From Burkholderia dolosa (GTDB lineage: Bacteria; Pseudomonadota; Gammaproteobacteria; Burkholderiales; Burkholderiaceae), in NCBI RefSeq assembly GCF_902499135.1, contig NZ_CABVPR010000026.1, positions 17,573-81,572 on the forward strand: a stretch of 64,000 nucleotides of DNA, given 5' to 3'. The position numbers and the translations under genes were made by a program. This document shows, one piece after another, positions 20,651 through 29,596 of this stretch; the first letter of the stretch is position 1, and each line of letters begins with the position of its first letter. The notes beneath the pieces are model-generated. The model had not been told where the DNA came from. It did no database searches and was given only the letters and a program-made list of their open reading frames with translations.

Positions 20651-21490
20651 ATGCCGACAATGAACGCCGATCTCCACTGCCATTCCAATGTTTCCGACGG
20701 GCTGCTGTCGCCCGTCGACGTCGCGCGCCGCGCGCACGCAGGCGGCGTGACGCTGTGGGCGCTCACCGATCACGACGAGATCGGCGGCCAGGCGGCGGCG
20801 CGCAGCGAGGCGGAAGCGCTCGGGATGCGCTATCTGTGCGGCGTCGAGATTTCGGTCACGTGGGCGTCGCGCACCGTGCATATCGTCGGTTTGAACGTCG
20901 ACCCGGCGAATCCCGCGCTCGTCGACGGCCTGCACCGCACGCGCCACGGCCGCGCGGCTCGCGCGCAGGCGATCGGCGCTCAGCTCGCGACGCTCGGCAT
21001 TCCCGGCGCCTATGAAGGCGCGCTGAAGTTCGTATCGAATCCCGACCTCATCTCGCGCACGCACTTCGCGCGTTTTCTCGTCGAGAACGGCCATGCCGAG
21101 TCGACTGCCGACGTGTTCGACCGTCTGCTCGGCGACGGCAAGCCGGGCTTCGTTCCGCATCGTTGGGCGACGCTGTCCGACGCGGTTCGGTGGATTCGCG
21201 GCGCGGGCGGCGAGGCCGTCGTCGCGCACCCGGGCCGCTACCGCTATACACCGGTCGAATTCGACGCGTTCTTCGGCGAGTTCATCGATCTCGGCGGCCG
21301 CGCGATCGAAGTCGTCACCGGCAGTCATACGCCGGACCAGTACCGCGAATATGCGGACGTCGCGCGTCGTTTCGGCTTCGAAGCGTCGCGCGGCTCGGAT
21401 TTCCATGCGCCGGGCGAGGGGCGTGTCGAGCTCGGCAGCCTGCCGCCGCTGCCGTCCGACCTGAAACCGGTGTGGGAGCGCTGGCTCTGA
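20651..21490 (+). CDS. rnm: PHP-domain 5'-3' exonuclease (RNase AM / YciV family)
   Basis: Polymerase-and-histidinol-phosphatase-fold phosphoesterase of 279 residues. Metal motifs are clear: ADLHCHSNVSDG, LTDHDEIGG, GVEIS, VVAHPGRYR and RGSDFHAPGE. E. coli YciV (RNase AM, earlier TrpH) removes nucleotides 5' to 3' from RNA and matures the 5' ends of 23S, 16S and 5S rRNA. The start may be the ATG at 20651 or the one at 20660. It is followed 70 bases later by yciO, and trpS lies three genes on. E. coli likewise keeps yciV-yciO together next to the trp operon. Confidence 0.88.
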   Translation: MPTMNADLHCHSNVSDGLLSPVDVARRAHAGGVTLWALTDHDEIGGQAAARSEAEALGMRYLCGVEISVTWASRTVHIVGLNVDPANPALVDGLHRTRHGRAARAQAIGAQLATLGIPGAYEGALKFVSNPDLISRTHFARFLVENGHAESTADVFDRLLGDGKPGFVPHRWATLSDAVRWIRGAGGEAVVAHPGRYRYTPVEFDAFFGEFIDLGGRAIEVVTGSHTPDQYREYADVARRFGFEASRGSDFHAPGEGRVELGSLPPLPSDLKPVWERWL

Positions 21491-21560
21491 CGCGACGCGG
21501 CAGCCTGCCGCTGCGTTTCGCGTCATTGCGCACCCGACCAATCCCTCTTTACGTTCCCCC

Positions 21561-22193
21561 ATGTCCCAGTTCTTCAGGATCCATCCGGACAATCCGCAGC
21601 CGCGCCTGATCAAGCAGGCGGCCGAGATCGTCAGCAAGGGCGGCGTGATCGCGATGCCGACCGATTCGAGCTACGCGCTCGCGTGCCACCTCGACGACAA
21701 GGACGCGGTCGAGCGCGTGCGCCGTATCCGCGGGCTCGACGAGAAGCAGCACCTGTCGCTGCTCGTGCGCGACCTGTCGGAGCTTGCCAATTTCGCGATG
21801 GTGGACAACCGGCAGTACCGGTTGATCAAGTCGGTGACGCCGGGCCCGTACGTGTTCATCCTGCAGGCGACGAAGGAAGTGCCGCGCCGGCTGTCGCATC
21901 CGTCGCGCAAGACGATCGGCCTGCGTGTGCCCGACCACGCGATCACGCTGGCGCTGCTCGAGTCGCTCGGTCAGCCGCTGCTCGGCACGACGCTGATCCT
22001 GCCGCCCGACGACGATCCGCTCAACGATCCGGAAGACATCCGCGCGCGGCTCGAGAAGCAGGTCGACCTCGTGATCGATGGCGGCGCGTGCCCGCGCGAA
22101 CCATCGACGGTGATCGACCTGACCGGCGACGAGCCGCAACTCGTGCGTGCCGGACGCGGCGCGCTCGAACCGTTCGGCCTCGCAGCCGCCTGA
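21561..22193 (+). CDS. YciO-type Sua5/YrdC-family protein
   Basis: A 210-residue YrdC-like protein starting MSQFFRIHPDNPQPRLIKQA. It has the KGGVIAMPTDSSYALAC nucleotide-site segment, KQHLSLLVRDLSELANFA, and the TPGPYVFILQATKEVPRRL segment. The N-terminus and length fit YciO rather than TsaC/Sua5, the threonylcarbamoyl-AMP synthases for tRNA t6A. E. coli YciO is reported to have much weaker or different activity, so an enzyme role in t6A is not assumed. It sits between the rnm-like gene and the M50 protease. Confidence 0.88.
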   Translation: MSQFFRIHPDNPQPRLIKQAAEIVSKGGVIAMPTDSSYALACHLDDKDAVERVRRIRGLDEKQHLSLLVRDLSELANFAMVDNRQYRLIKSVTPGPYVFILQATKEVPRRLSHPSRKTIGLRVPDHAITLALLESLGQPLLGTTLILPPDDDPLNDPEDIRARLEKQVDLVIDGGACPREPSTVIDLTGDEPQLVRAGRGALEPFGLAAA

Positions 22194-22227
22194 GCGCGCG
22201 CCGCTCCAATTTTGGCGCGAGTGCGCT

Positions 22228-22236
22228 TGTTACAAT
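22228..22236 (+). promoter_or_regulatory. Extended -10 element of the M50 protease gene (leaderless start)
   Basis: TGT-TACAAT is a TGn extended -10. Its last base is 8 bases before the A of the ATG at 22245, so the expected +1 falls at or within two bases of the start codon. No Shine-Dalgarno sequence lies in front of that ATG. The mRNA is therefore probably leaderless. Confidence 0.5.
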
Positions 22237-22244
22237 ACCGCGAT

Positions 22245-22907
22245 ATGGATGCTTCCCTGATACAGACCATTGCCGTCTACGCGCTGCCCGTGATCTTCGC
22301 GATCACGCTGCACGAGGCCGCACACGGCTATGCCGCACGCCTGCTCGGCGACAACACCGCTTACATGATGGGGCGCGTGTCGTTCAATCCGATGCGCCAC
22401 ATCGATCCGCTCGGCACGATCGCGATTCCGCTCGCGATGTATTTCCTGACCGGCGGCGCTTTCCTGTTCGGCTATGCGAAGCCGGTGCCCGTCGCGTTCC
22501 GCAATCTGCGCGATCCGCGCTGGGGCAGCCTGTGGGTGTCGCTCGCGGGGCCCGGCTGCAACTTCGTGCAGGCGCTGCTGTGGGGCGTGCTGACGATCGT
22601 ATTCGCGGCCGTCGGCGTCGACGAGCCGTTCTTCACGCGGATGGCGGTCGCCGGCGTCAGCGTGAACCTCGTGCTCGGCGTGCTGAACCTGTTTCCGCTG
22701 CCGCCGCTCGACGGCGGCCGCATCCTGGCGGCGCTGCTGCCGCCGAAGCAATCGATCGCGCTGTCGCGCATCGAGCCGTACGGCTTCATCATCGTCCTCG
22801 TGCTCGTCACGACCGGCGTGCTGACGAAATTCTGGCTGCGCCCGCTCGTCAATGTCGGCTACGACGTCGTGAGCGCGATCCTGACTCCTTTCGCTTCGCT
22901 TTTCTAA
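22245..22907 (+). CDS. Site-2-protease-family (M50) membrane metalloprotease
   Basis: A 220-residue polytopic zinc protease. HEAAH at residues 23-27 is in the first membrane segment, and NLFPLPPLDGGRI near residue 150 supplies the second metal-binding motif. About five hydrophobic segments are visible and there is no PDZ domain, so it belongs to the short M50B group rather than RseP. Substrate unknown. The ATG at 22245 is chosen over an in-frame codon at 22212 because the promoter lies between them. It ends 8 bases before trpS, so trpS is probably cotranscribed. Confidence 0.9.
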   Translation: MDASLIQTIAVYALPVIFAITLHEAAHGYAARLLGDNTAYMMGRVSFNPMRHIDPLGTIAIPLAMYFLTGGAFLFGYAKPVPVAFRNLRDPRWGSLWVSLAGPGCNFVQALLWGVLTIVFAAVGVDEPFFTRMAVAGVSVNLVLGVLNLFPLPPLDGGRILAALLPPKQSIALSRIEPYGFIIVLVLVTTGVLTKFWLRPLVNVGYDVVSAILTPFASLF

Positions 22908-22915
22908 CGACAATC

Positions 22916-24118
22916 ATGTTCCCAGATCGTATTTTCTCCGGCATGCGGCCCACCGGGTCGCTGCACCTCGGCCATTACCACGGCGTGCTGAAAAACTGGG
23001 TGAAGCTGCAGTCCGAGTACCCGTGCTTCTTCTGCGTGGTCGACTGGCATGCGTTGACGACGCACTACGAGACGCCCGAGGTCATCGAGAAGAACGTTTG
23101 GGACGTGCTGATCGACTGGCTCGCGGCGGGCATCGACCCGGCGCAGGCGACGCTGTTCATCCAGAGCAAGGTGCCCGAGCATGCGGAGCTCGCGTTGCTG
23201 CTCGGCATGAGCACGCCGCTCGGCTGGCTCGAGCGCGTGCCGACCTACAAGGAACAGATCGAGAAGCTGAAGGACAAGGACCTGTCGACCTACGGGTTCC
23301 TCGGCTATCCGGTGCTGATGGCAGCCGACATCCTGCTGTATCGCGGCTCGCTCGTGCCGGTCGGCGAGGACCAGGTGCCACACGTCGAGATGACGCGCGA
23401 GATCGCGCGCCGCTTCAACTATCTGTACGGCCGCGAGCCGGGCTTCGAGGAGAAGGCGCTCGAGGCCGCGAAAAAGCTGGGCGGCAAGCGTGCGAAGCTC
23501 TATCACGAGCTGCGCAATGCGTACCAGCAGGAAGGCGACGACGAGGCGCTCGAACAGGCGCGCGCGATGCTGCAGGAATCGCAGAGCCTGTCGATGAGCG
23601 ACCGCGAGCGCCTGTTCGGCTACCTCGAGGGCGCGCGCAAGATCATCCTCGTCGAGCCGCAGGCGCTGCTGACCGAAGCGTCGCGGATGCCGGGGCTCGA
23701 CGGACAGAAGATGTCGAAGTCGTACGGCAATACGATCGGCCTGCGCGAAGACGCCGAGACGATCACGAAGAAGGTTCGCACGATGCCGACCGATCCGGCG
23801 CGCGTGCGCCGCACGGATCCGGGCGATCCCGACAAGTGCCCGGTGTGGCAGCTTCACCAGGTCTACACGGACGAAGCGACGCACGAATGGGTGCAGAAGG
23901 GCTGCCGTTCGGCGGGCATCGGTTGTCTCGACTGCAAGCAGCCGGTCGTCGAAGGGATCCTGCGCGAACAGCAGCCGATGCTCGAGCGCGCGCAGAAGTA
24001 TATGGACGACCCGTCGCTGCTGCGCGCGATCGTCGCCGACGGCTGCGACAAGGCGCGCAAGCACGCGACGGAGACGATGCGCGACGTGCGCGAGGCGATG
24101 GGCCTGTCGTACACCTGA
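22916..24118 (+). CDS. trpS: Tryptophanyl-tRNA synthetase, long form
   Basis: Class I synthetase that charges tRNA-Trp. It has 400 residues with the HIGH-type motif GSLHLGHYHG and KMSKSYGN near residue 265. It is longer than E. coli TrpS (334 residues), through an insertion at about 175-235 (KKLGGKRAKLYHELRNAYQ) and a C-terminal cysteine-bearing stretch (GCRSAGIGCLDCK). This long form is usual in beta-proteobacteria. The start is the ATG at 22916, 8 bases after the M50 protease stop. Confidence 0.97.
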   Translation: MFPDRIFSGMRPTGSLHLGHYHGVLKNWVKLQSEYPCFFCVVDWHALTTHYETPEVIEKNVWDVLIDWLAAGIDPAQATLFIQSKVPEHAELALLLGMSTPLGWLERVPTYKEQIEKLKDKDLSTYGFLGYPVLMAADILLYRGSLVPVGEDQVPHVEMTREIARRFNYLYGREPGFEEKALEAAKKLGGKRAKLYHELRNAYQQEGDDEALEQARAMLQESQSLSMSDRERLFGYLEGARKIILVEPQALLTEASRMPGLDGQKMSKSYGNTIGLREDAETITKKVRTMPTDPARVRRTDPGDPDKCPVWQLHQVYTDEATHEWVQKGCRSAGIGCLDCKQPVVEGILREQQPMLERAQKYMDDPSLLRAIVADGCDKARKHATETMRDVREAMGLSYT

Positions 24119-24126
24119 CCGGCGGC

Positions 24127-24729
24127 ATGCGCGAGCCCGTCATCGCCGCCGGCGGCGGCCACGTTGCGCAGACCGAGCCGTCGCGCTGGGTCGTCCGATG
24201 GTCGCAGCTCGTGCCGGCCGGCGGGGCGGTGCTCGACGTCGCCGCCGGCGGCGGTCGTCACGCCCGCTGGTTCGCATCGCGCGGGCATCCGGTCGTCGCG
24301 CTCGATCGCGATCCGGCTGCGCTCGCCGCGTTGCGCGCGATCGCCGGCGTCGATGCCCGCGACGCCGATCTCGAAGGCGCGCCGTGGCCGCTGCCGGCCG
24401 GCGAGCCGTTCGCGGCGGTCGTCGTCACGCATTATCTGCATCGACCGCTCTGGCCCCATCTGCTCGATGCGGTGATGCCGGGCGGTGTGCTGATCTACGA
24501 AACGTTCGCGCGCGGAAACGAAACGGTCGGCAAACCGTCCAATCCTGCGTTTCTGCTCGCGCCGGGCGAGTTGCTGGACGCCGTGCACGGCCGGTTGCGG
24601 GTGGTCGCGTACGAGGACGGCTTCGTCGCCGCGCCGCGCGAAGCGTTCGTTCAACGCATCTGCGCGGTGCGCGAGGGCGCGACCCCGCACGCGGGGGCGG
24701 GAATTCCACGTTACGAACTGCCTGGCTAA
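24127..24729 (+). CDS. SAM-dependent methyltransferase (TehB/class I-like)
   Basis: A 200-residue Rossmann-fold methyltransferase. Motif I is [19 protein letters not shown], the acidic tip of the second strand is VVALDRDP, and motif IV is [29 protein letters not shown] resembles TehB-like proteins. The ATG at 24127 is 8 bases after the trpS stop, so it is probably in the same transcript. The substrate is not predictable. Confidence 0.85.
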   Translation: MREPVIAAGGGHVAQTEPSRWVVRWSQLVPAGGAVLDVAAGGGRHARWFASRGHPVVALDRDPAALAALRAIAGVDARDADLEGAPWPLPAGEPFAAVVVTHYLHRPLWPHLLDAVMPGGVLIYETFARGNETVGKPSNPAFLLAPGELLDAVHGRLRVVAYEDGFVAAPREAFVQRICAVREGATPHAGAGIPRYELPG

Positions 24730-24740
24730 TCCGCTACAAT
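24711..24740 (+). promoter_or_regulatory. Putative dapA promoter
   Basis: TTACGA (24711-24716) and TACAAT (24735-24740) are separated by 18 bases and end 35 bases before the dapA ATG. They overlap the end of the methyltransferase gene. Confidence 0.45.
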
Positions 24741-24775
24741 CTCAACGTTTACCGGTACACAATCAATCGCGTTTC

Positions 24776-25681
<906 letters not shown>

Positions 25682-25792
25682 AGCAAAGGCGGCCGCGTCC
25701 TGCGGCCGTCGGCTCGACTCATCATCAACCCGCACCGGCCGGCTCCGTCCGGCGCCGCTCCTGACGAGCGTTCTAGCAAGACGAAGGATTTC

Positions 25793-26938
25793 ATGAAACG
25801 TTTCGCCTTTTCTTCTCGCGCCATCCAGATCTCGGTGGTGGCGCTGGCGCTGGGCGCGCTCGCCGGCTGCGATACGCTGAACGACTATCTGGCTCCCGAC
25901 CGGGTCAACTACAAGAACACCGGCTCGGCGCCGCCGCTCGCGGTGCCGAGCGATCTGAAGCCCGTGCCGACCACGCAGCAGTTCGTCGCGCCGCCGACGA
26001 ACGCGGGGCTCGGCACACTGCCTCCGCGCGCGACGACGGCCGCCGGCAACGCGACGGACGGCATTCCGAACGCGCAGGATCCGCTCGGCATGCACATCGA
26101 GCGCGACGGCGACCGCCGCTGGCTCGTCGTCGACGGCCGCACGCCGGAGCAGCTGTGGCCGATCCTGAAGGAGTTCTGGCAGGAGAACGGTTTTTCGCTG
26201 AAGACCGATGCGCCGTCGACCGGCATCATGGTCACCGACTGGGCCGAGAACCGCGCGAACATTCCCGACGACTGGTTCCGCCGCACGATCGGCAAGGTGA
26301 TCGACTTTGCCTACTCGTCGGGTACGCGCGACCGTTTCCGGACGCTCGTGAACCGCACGGCGGCCGGCAATACCGACATCTCGATCACGCATAGCGCGAT
26401 GGAAGAAATGATGGTCGGCCCGCAGGGCGGCACGTCGTCGCGCTGGGAAGAGCGTCCGCGCAATCCGGTGCTCGAGGCCGTGTTCCTGACCAAGCTGATG
26501 CAGAAGTTCGGGCTGACCGAAGCGCAGGCAAAGCAGCTGCTGACCGACGCGCGTCCGGCGACCGTGCCGGCTCGGGTGCTCGACACGAGCAGCGGGGCGG
26601 CGACGCTGCAACTGGCCGAATCGTTCGACCGCGCATGGCTGCGCGTCGGTCTCGCGCTCGATCGCACGAACTTCGCGGTCGACAATCGCGACCGCGAGAA
26701 GGGCCTGTACACGGTGCGCTACGCGAATACGATGGAAGAGCTCAAGCGCGACGGCCTGTTCGGCAAGCTGTTCTACGGCGGCCCGTCGGCCGCGAAGCCC
26801 GGCAAGGAGTTTCTGGTCAACGTGCGTGCGCAGGGGAATGGCGGCACGCAGGTCGCGGTAGTCGACGCGAACGGCCAGGTCGACAACTCGGCGGACGCGC
26901 AGCGAATCATTACGCTGCTGCACGCGCAGTTGAATTGA
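25793..26938 (+). CDS. bamC: Outer membrane assembly lipoprotein BamC
   Basis: Lipoprotein of the BAM complex that inserts beta-barrel proteins into the outer membrane. It has 381 residues with signal peptide MKRFAFSSRAIQISVVALAL, lipobox LAGC (Cys at 25), a low-complexity Pro/Thr linker that in E. coli BamC contacts BamD, and two helix-grip domains at about 100-210 and 250-380. The dapA-bamC context supports the call. The stop is followed by the MBL-fold gene after 2 bases. Confidence 0.93.
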   Translation: MKRFAFSSRAIQISVVALALGALAGCDTLNDYLAPDRVNYKNTGSAPPLAVPSDLKPVPTTQQFVAPPTNAGLGTLPPRATTAAGNATDGIPNAQDPLGMHIERDGDRRWLVVDGRTPEQLWPILKEFWQENGFSLKTDAPSTGIMVTDWAENRANIPDDWFRRTIGKVIDFAYSSGTRDRFRTLVNRTAAGNTDISITHSAMEEMMVGPQGGTSSRWEERPRNPVLEAVFLTKLMQKFGLTEAQAKQLLTDARPATVPARVLDTSSGAATLQLAESFDRAWLRVGLALDRTNFAVDNRDREKGLYTVRYANTMEELKRDGLFGKLFYGGPSAAKPGKEFLVNVRAQGNGGTQVAVVDANGQVDNSADAQRIITLLHAQLN

Positions 26939-26940
26939 GC

Positions 26941-27717
26941 GTGCGATTCGCCAGCCTCGGGAGCGGCAGCGAAGGCAACGCGCTGGTCGTCGAGGCCTCG
27001 AGTGGCACGACGACCACGCGCGTGCTGCTCGACTGCGGTTTTTCGGCGAAGGAGGTCGATCGCCGGCTCGGCCGCCTGAATCTCGGCATCGACGATCTCG
27101 ATGCGATCCTCGTCACACACGAACACAGCGACCATGTCGGCAGCGCGTTGACGCTCGCCCGCCGTGCGTCGCTGCCGCTCTATATGAGCTGGGGCACCGC
27201 ACGCGCGGTCGGCGCGGACGACGCCGATATCGATCTCCACGTCCTGTGGGGCGACGAAACGGTCGCGATACGCGATCTCGCCGTAATGCCTTATACGGTG
27301 CCGCACGACGCGCGCGAACCGCTGCAGTTCGTCTTCATGGATGGCTGCCGACGTCTCGGTGTGCTGACGGACGTCGGCATGGCGACGCCGCACATTACGA
27401 GCGTGCTGAGCGGCTGCGACGCGCTGGTGCTCGAGTCGAATCACGACACCGCGATGCTGGCGACGAGCCGCTATCCGCAGTCGCTGAAGGCGCGTATCGG
27501 CGGAAGCCACGGGCATCTGAGCAACGACGCGGCGGCCGGCATCCTCGCGTCGCTGGAACGCAGCCGTCTGCAGCATCTCGTCGCGGCCCATCTGAGTCAG
27601 CAGAACAATCTGCCGGAACTGGCGCGCCAAGCGTTTGCAGGCGTGCTGGGGACGAGCGGCGACGATGTGGTGGTCGCCACGCAGGACACCGGTTTCGACT
27701 GGCTGGCGCTCGCATAG
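26941..27717 (+). CDS. Metallo-beta-lactamase-fold hydrolase (YycJ/WalJ-like)
   Basis: A 258-residue MBL-fold protein beginning VRFASLGSGSEGNALVVE at the GTG at 26941, two bases after the bamC stop, so it is translationally coupled. The metal motif is VTHEHSDHVGS near residue 60, with further ligands in TDVG, LESNHD and AAHLSQQNN. This is the YycJ group, proposed as 5'-3' double-strand DNA exonucleases in Gram-positives; the role in proteobacteria is unclear. It ends before the bidirectional terminator at 27812. Confidence 0.88.
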   Translation: MRFASLGSGSEGNALVVEASSGTTTTRVLLDCGFSAKEVDRRLGRLNLGIDDLDAILVTHEHSDHVGSALTLARRASLPLYMSWGTARAVGADDADIDLHVLWGDETVAIRDLAVMPYTVPHDAREPLQFVFMDGCRRLGVLTDVGMATPHITSVLSGCDALVLESNHDTAMLATSRYPQSLKARIGGSHGHLSNDAAAGILASLERSRLQHLVAAHLSQQNNLPELARQAFAGVLGTSGDDVVVATQDTGFDWLALA

Positions 27718-27811
27718 CTGCCGAAACGCCGTCGCGGGAGCGCATCGGCTTGCGCGTCCGCACGCCGCGATCATCTACGTCGGTTGCGGAGGATGCGGAA
27801 AACGACAGGCG

Positions 27812-27842
27812 AAAAAAAACCGGCCCTCGGGCCGGTTTTTTT
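27812..27842. terminator. Bidirectional intrinsic terminator
   Basis: The stem CCGGCC / GGCCGG with loop CTCG is flanked by an A-run on the left and a T-run on the right. It can stop transcription from the MBL gene (plus) and from the Ala/Ser lipoprotein gene (minus), whose stop is 17 bases away. Confidence 0.9.
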
Positions 27843-27858
27843 CAGCTGATGCTGAGGC

Positions 27859-28116
27859 TTACTGGCTTGCGCCCGAAGCCGGAGCAGCCGACGCTGCCGG
27901 AGCAGCCGACGCAGCAGCTGCATCGCTTGCAGCAGCAGCTGCCGACGAAGCAGCAGCCGACGCGTCGCTCGCAGCACCAGCAACTGCCGAAGCAGCCGAC
28001 GAAGCGGCGGCCGAAGCGTCGCTTGCAGCCGACGAAGCAGATTGGTCAGCGCTCTTGTTGCAAGCAGCCAGTGCAACAGCGGCCAACAGGGAAGCTACGA
28101 GGAGGGATTTCTTCAT
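27859..28116 (-). CDS. Ala/Ser-rich repeat lipoprotein
   Basis: An 85-residue lipoprotein. The signal MKKSLLVASLLAAVALAAC has its lipid-modified cysteine at residue 19. The mature chain is almost only Ala, Ser and Asp, with the 12-residue unit ASDASAAASSAA present twice and degenerate forms continuing to APAASAAPASG. The start is the ATG at 28116 with AAAGGA upstream; a GTG two codons before it is less likely. The composition suggests an extended or helical, Lpp-like envelope peptide, but I do not recognise a family. It has its own TATAAT promoter and terminator. Confidence 0.82.
   Translation of the reverse strand: MKKSLLVASLLAAVALAACNKSADQSASSAASDASAAASSAASAVAGAASDASAAASSAAAAASDAAAASAAPAASAAPASGASQ
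27880..28060 (-). repeat. Degenerate in-frame repeats inside the lipoprotein gene
   Basis: Near-identical stretches of about 33 bases, coding ASDASAAASSAA, occur twice, together with runs of GCA/GCT alanine codons. All repeat units are multiples of three, so slippage would change length without breaking the frame. Confidence 0.7.
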
Positions 28117-28247
28117 GATCACGTCCTTTTATGGTTAAAGGTAAGCAACAGCGCGAAACAATACCGGTAATGTGCTCCAACACCGACCTGGGCCGCTGGT
28201 GGAGACGCACTTCTAGAGCGTGAATCTTCCCTACGGCTTGGGCGGAA

Positions 28248-28253
28248 ATTATA
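28248..28253 (-). promoter_or_regulatory. Putative -10 element of the Ala/Ser lipoprotein gene
   Basis: The minus strand reads TATAAT, preceded by AGTGCA. It predicts a leader of about 125 bases before the ATG at 28116. The -35 is poor. Nothing else is seen in the 230-base gap before roxA. Confidence 0.5.
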
Positions 28254-28346
28254 TGCACTTTCCTATCGACCGTCGACAAATGCGGGGTCAATACGTTGTC
28301 TTTCCCATACAGAATTTGATCCGTACGGGCATACGGGCAACTTCCA

Positions 28347-29564
28347 CTAAATCCGGTTTCCGACCCGTATCCAGCCCGCACGATACCACTCGTGAAGCAA
28401 GGCTGTCATAGCCGGCACCCGGGATAGTGTTACAAACCGTTTCGCCTCCATTTGGCGCCGATCGGCCAGTTCAGGCAGCCATTCGCTGGCCTGCTCGAGC
28501 GGCCCTTCTTCGCCATTGATGAAGTACGAGCGCGCGTTATACATCAATGCGGCCCTTCTGTCGAGACACACGCCGCGACGTGACGCCTGCGCGACGAAGG
28601 CCGCCTCGGACAGCGGGCGCGCCGGCGGCTCGAATACCACATTCGGCTTCGGCTCGCTCAGATAGCACCCGAGGAAATCGGCGATATCGCGCTTGCGCCA
28701 GCGGATCGCGTCGACGATCTCGGCCACGCGATCGATCATCGCCGGCGGCAGTTGCGCGGGCGTGTCGACTGCCGGCTGCTTCGGGTCGCGATAGAGCTCG
28801 TCGCCACGCCCGTCGCGCAGGCCGCCGCGTTCGGCGAGGTAATACAGGAATTGGGCGCCGAGTTCACCGGCCGATGGCGCACGAAAGCCGATCGAGCAGG
28901 TCATGCATTCGCCGTCGGCCACGCCGTCGTGCGCGATGTGAGGCGGCAGGTACAGCATGTCGCCCGGTTCCAGCACCCATTCGTCGCTGGGCTCGAAATG
29001 CCGGAGGATCTTGAGCGGCACGTCCGGCTGCAGCGACAGGTCGGTCTGTGCGCCGATTCGCCAGCGCCGCCGACCTTCGACTTGCAGCAGGAATACATCA
29101 TACGAATCGAAGTGCGGGCCGACGCCGCCGCCGTCCGTCGCGTACGAGATCATCAGGTCGTCCAGACGCGCGTCCGGGATGAAGCGGAAGCGGTCGAGCA
29201 GCGCGCGCGCCGCGTCGACGTGCAGGTCGAGCCCCTGCACGAGCAGCGTCCACGCACGCCGTGTGACGGCAGGCAGCGAGCCGGGTTCGAACGGACCGTG
29301 CGTCAGTTGCCACTTGTTACGAAAATGGGTAATCAGTCGCGATTCGGCGTCATAGTCGGCCGCTAGCTCGAACAATGCGTCGCGCGTGACCGGCGAGGCC
29401 ACTCCGGGGATCGCCTGGCGGATCAGCAGCGGTTTTTTCTGCCAGTAGCGGCGCATGAATTGCGCCGGCGTAAGGCCGCCGAGCAGTGGAGTGGGAAGAT
29501 CGGAAGGCGGCGCGCCGAGCGGGGCGGCCGCATCCCGCGGTTCGGCTTGAGACCGGTTGCGCAT
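28347..29564 (-). CDS. roxA: JmjC-type ribosomal protein L16 arginine hydroxylase
   Basis: A 2-oxoglutarate/Fe(II) oxygenase of about 405 residues. E. coli RoxA (YcfD) hydroxylates Arg81 of ribosomal protein L16. The facial triad is visible as His151-X-Asp153 in GPHFDSYDVFLLQVEG, with a distal histidine in LPPHIAHDG (209 or 212). The start MRNRSQAEPRD at 29564 is preferred; the frame is open further upstream but that overlaps the slyD promoter and is not conserved. A C-terminal winged-helix-like region follows (about 260-400). It is divergent from slyD with 32 bases between start codons and has no visible Shine-Dalgarno sequence. Confidence 0.92.
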   Translation of the reverse strand: MRNRSQAEPRDAAAPLGAPPSDLPTPLLGGLTPAQFMRRYWQKKPLLIRQAIPGVASPVTRDALFELAADYDAESRLITHFRNKWQLTHGPFEPGSLPAVTRRAWTLLVQGLDLHVDAARALLDRFRFIPDARLDDLMISYATDGGGVGPHFDSYDVFLLQVEGRRRWRIGAQTDLSLQPDVPLKILRHFEPSDEWVLEPGDMLYLPPHIAHDGVADGECMTCSIGFRAPSAGELGAQFLYYLAERGGLRDGRGDELYRDPKQPAVDTPAQLPPAMIDRVAEIVDAIRWRKRDIADFLGCYLSEPKPNVVFEPPARPLSEAAFVAQASRRGVCLDRRAALMYNARSYFINGEEGPLEQASEWLPELADRRQMEAKRFVTLSRVPAMTALLHEWYRAGWIRVGNRI

Positions 29565-29566
29565 CG

Positions 29567-29572
29567 TATAAT
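29567..29572 (+). promoter_or_regulatory. Putative slyD -10 element in the roxA-slyD divergent region
   Basis: A perfect TATAAT lies 24 bases before the slyD ATG and only 3 bases from the roxA start codon on the other strand. Opposing promoters must overlap here. The -35 is weak. Confidence 0.5.
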
Positions 29573-29596
29573 GAGACTTGTATTTGGGAGAATTGG

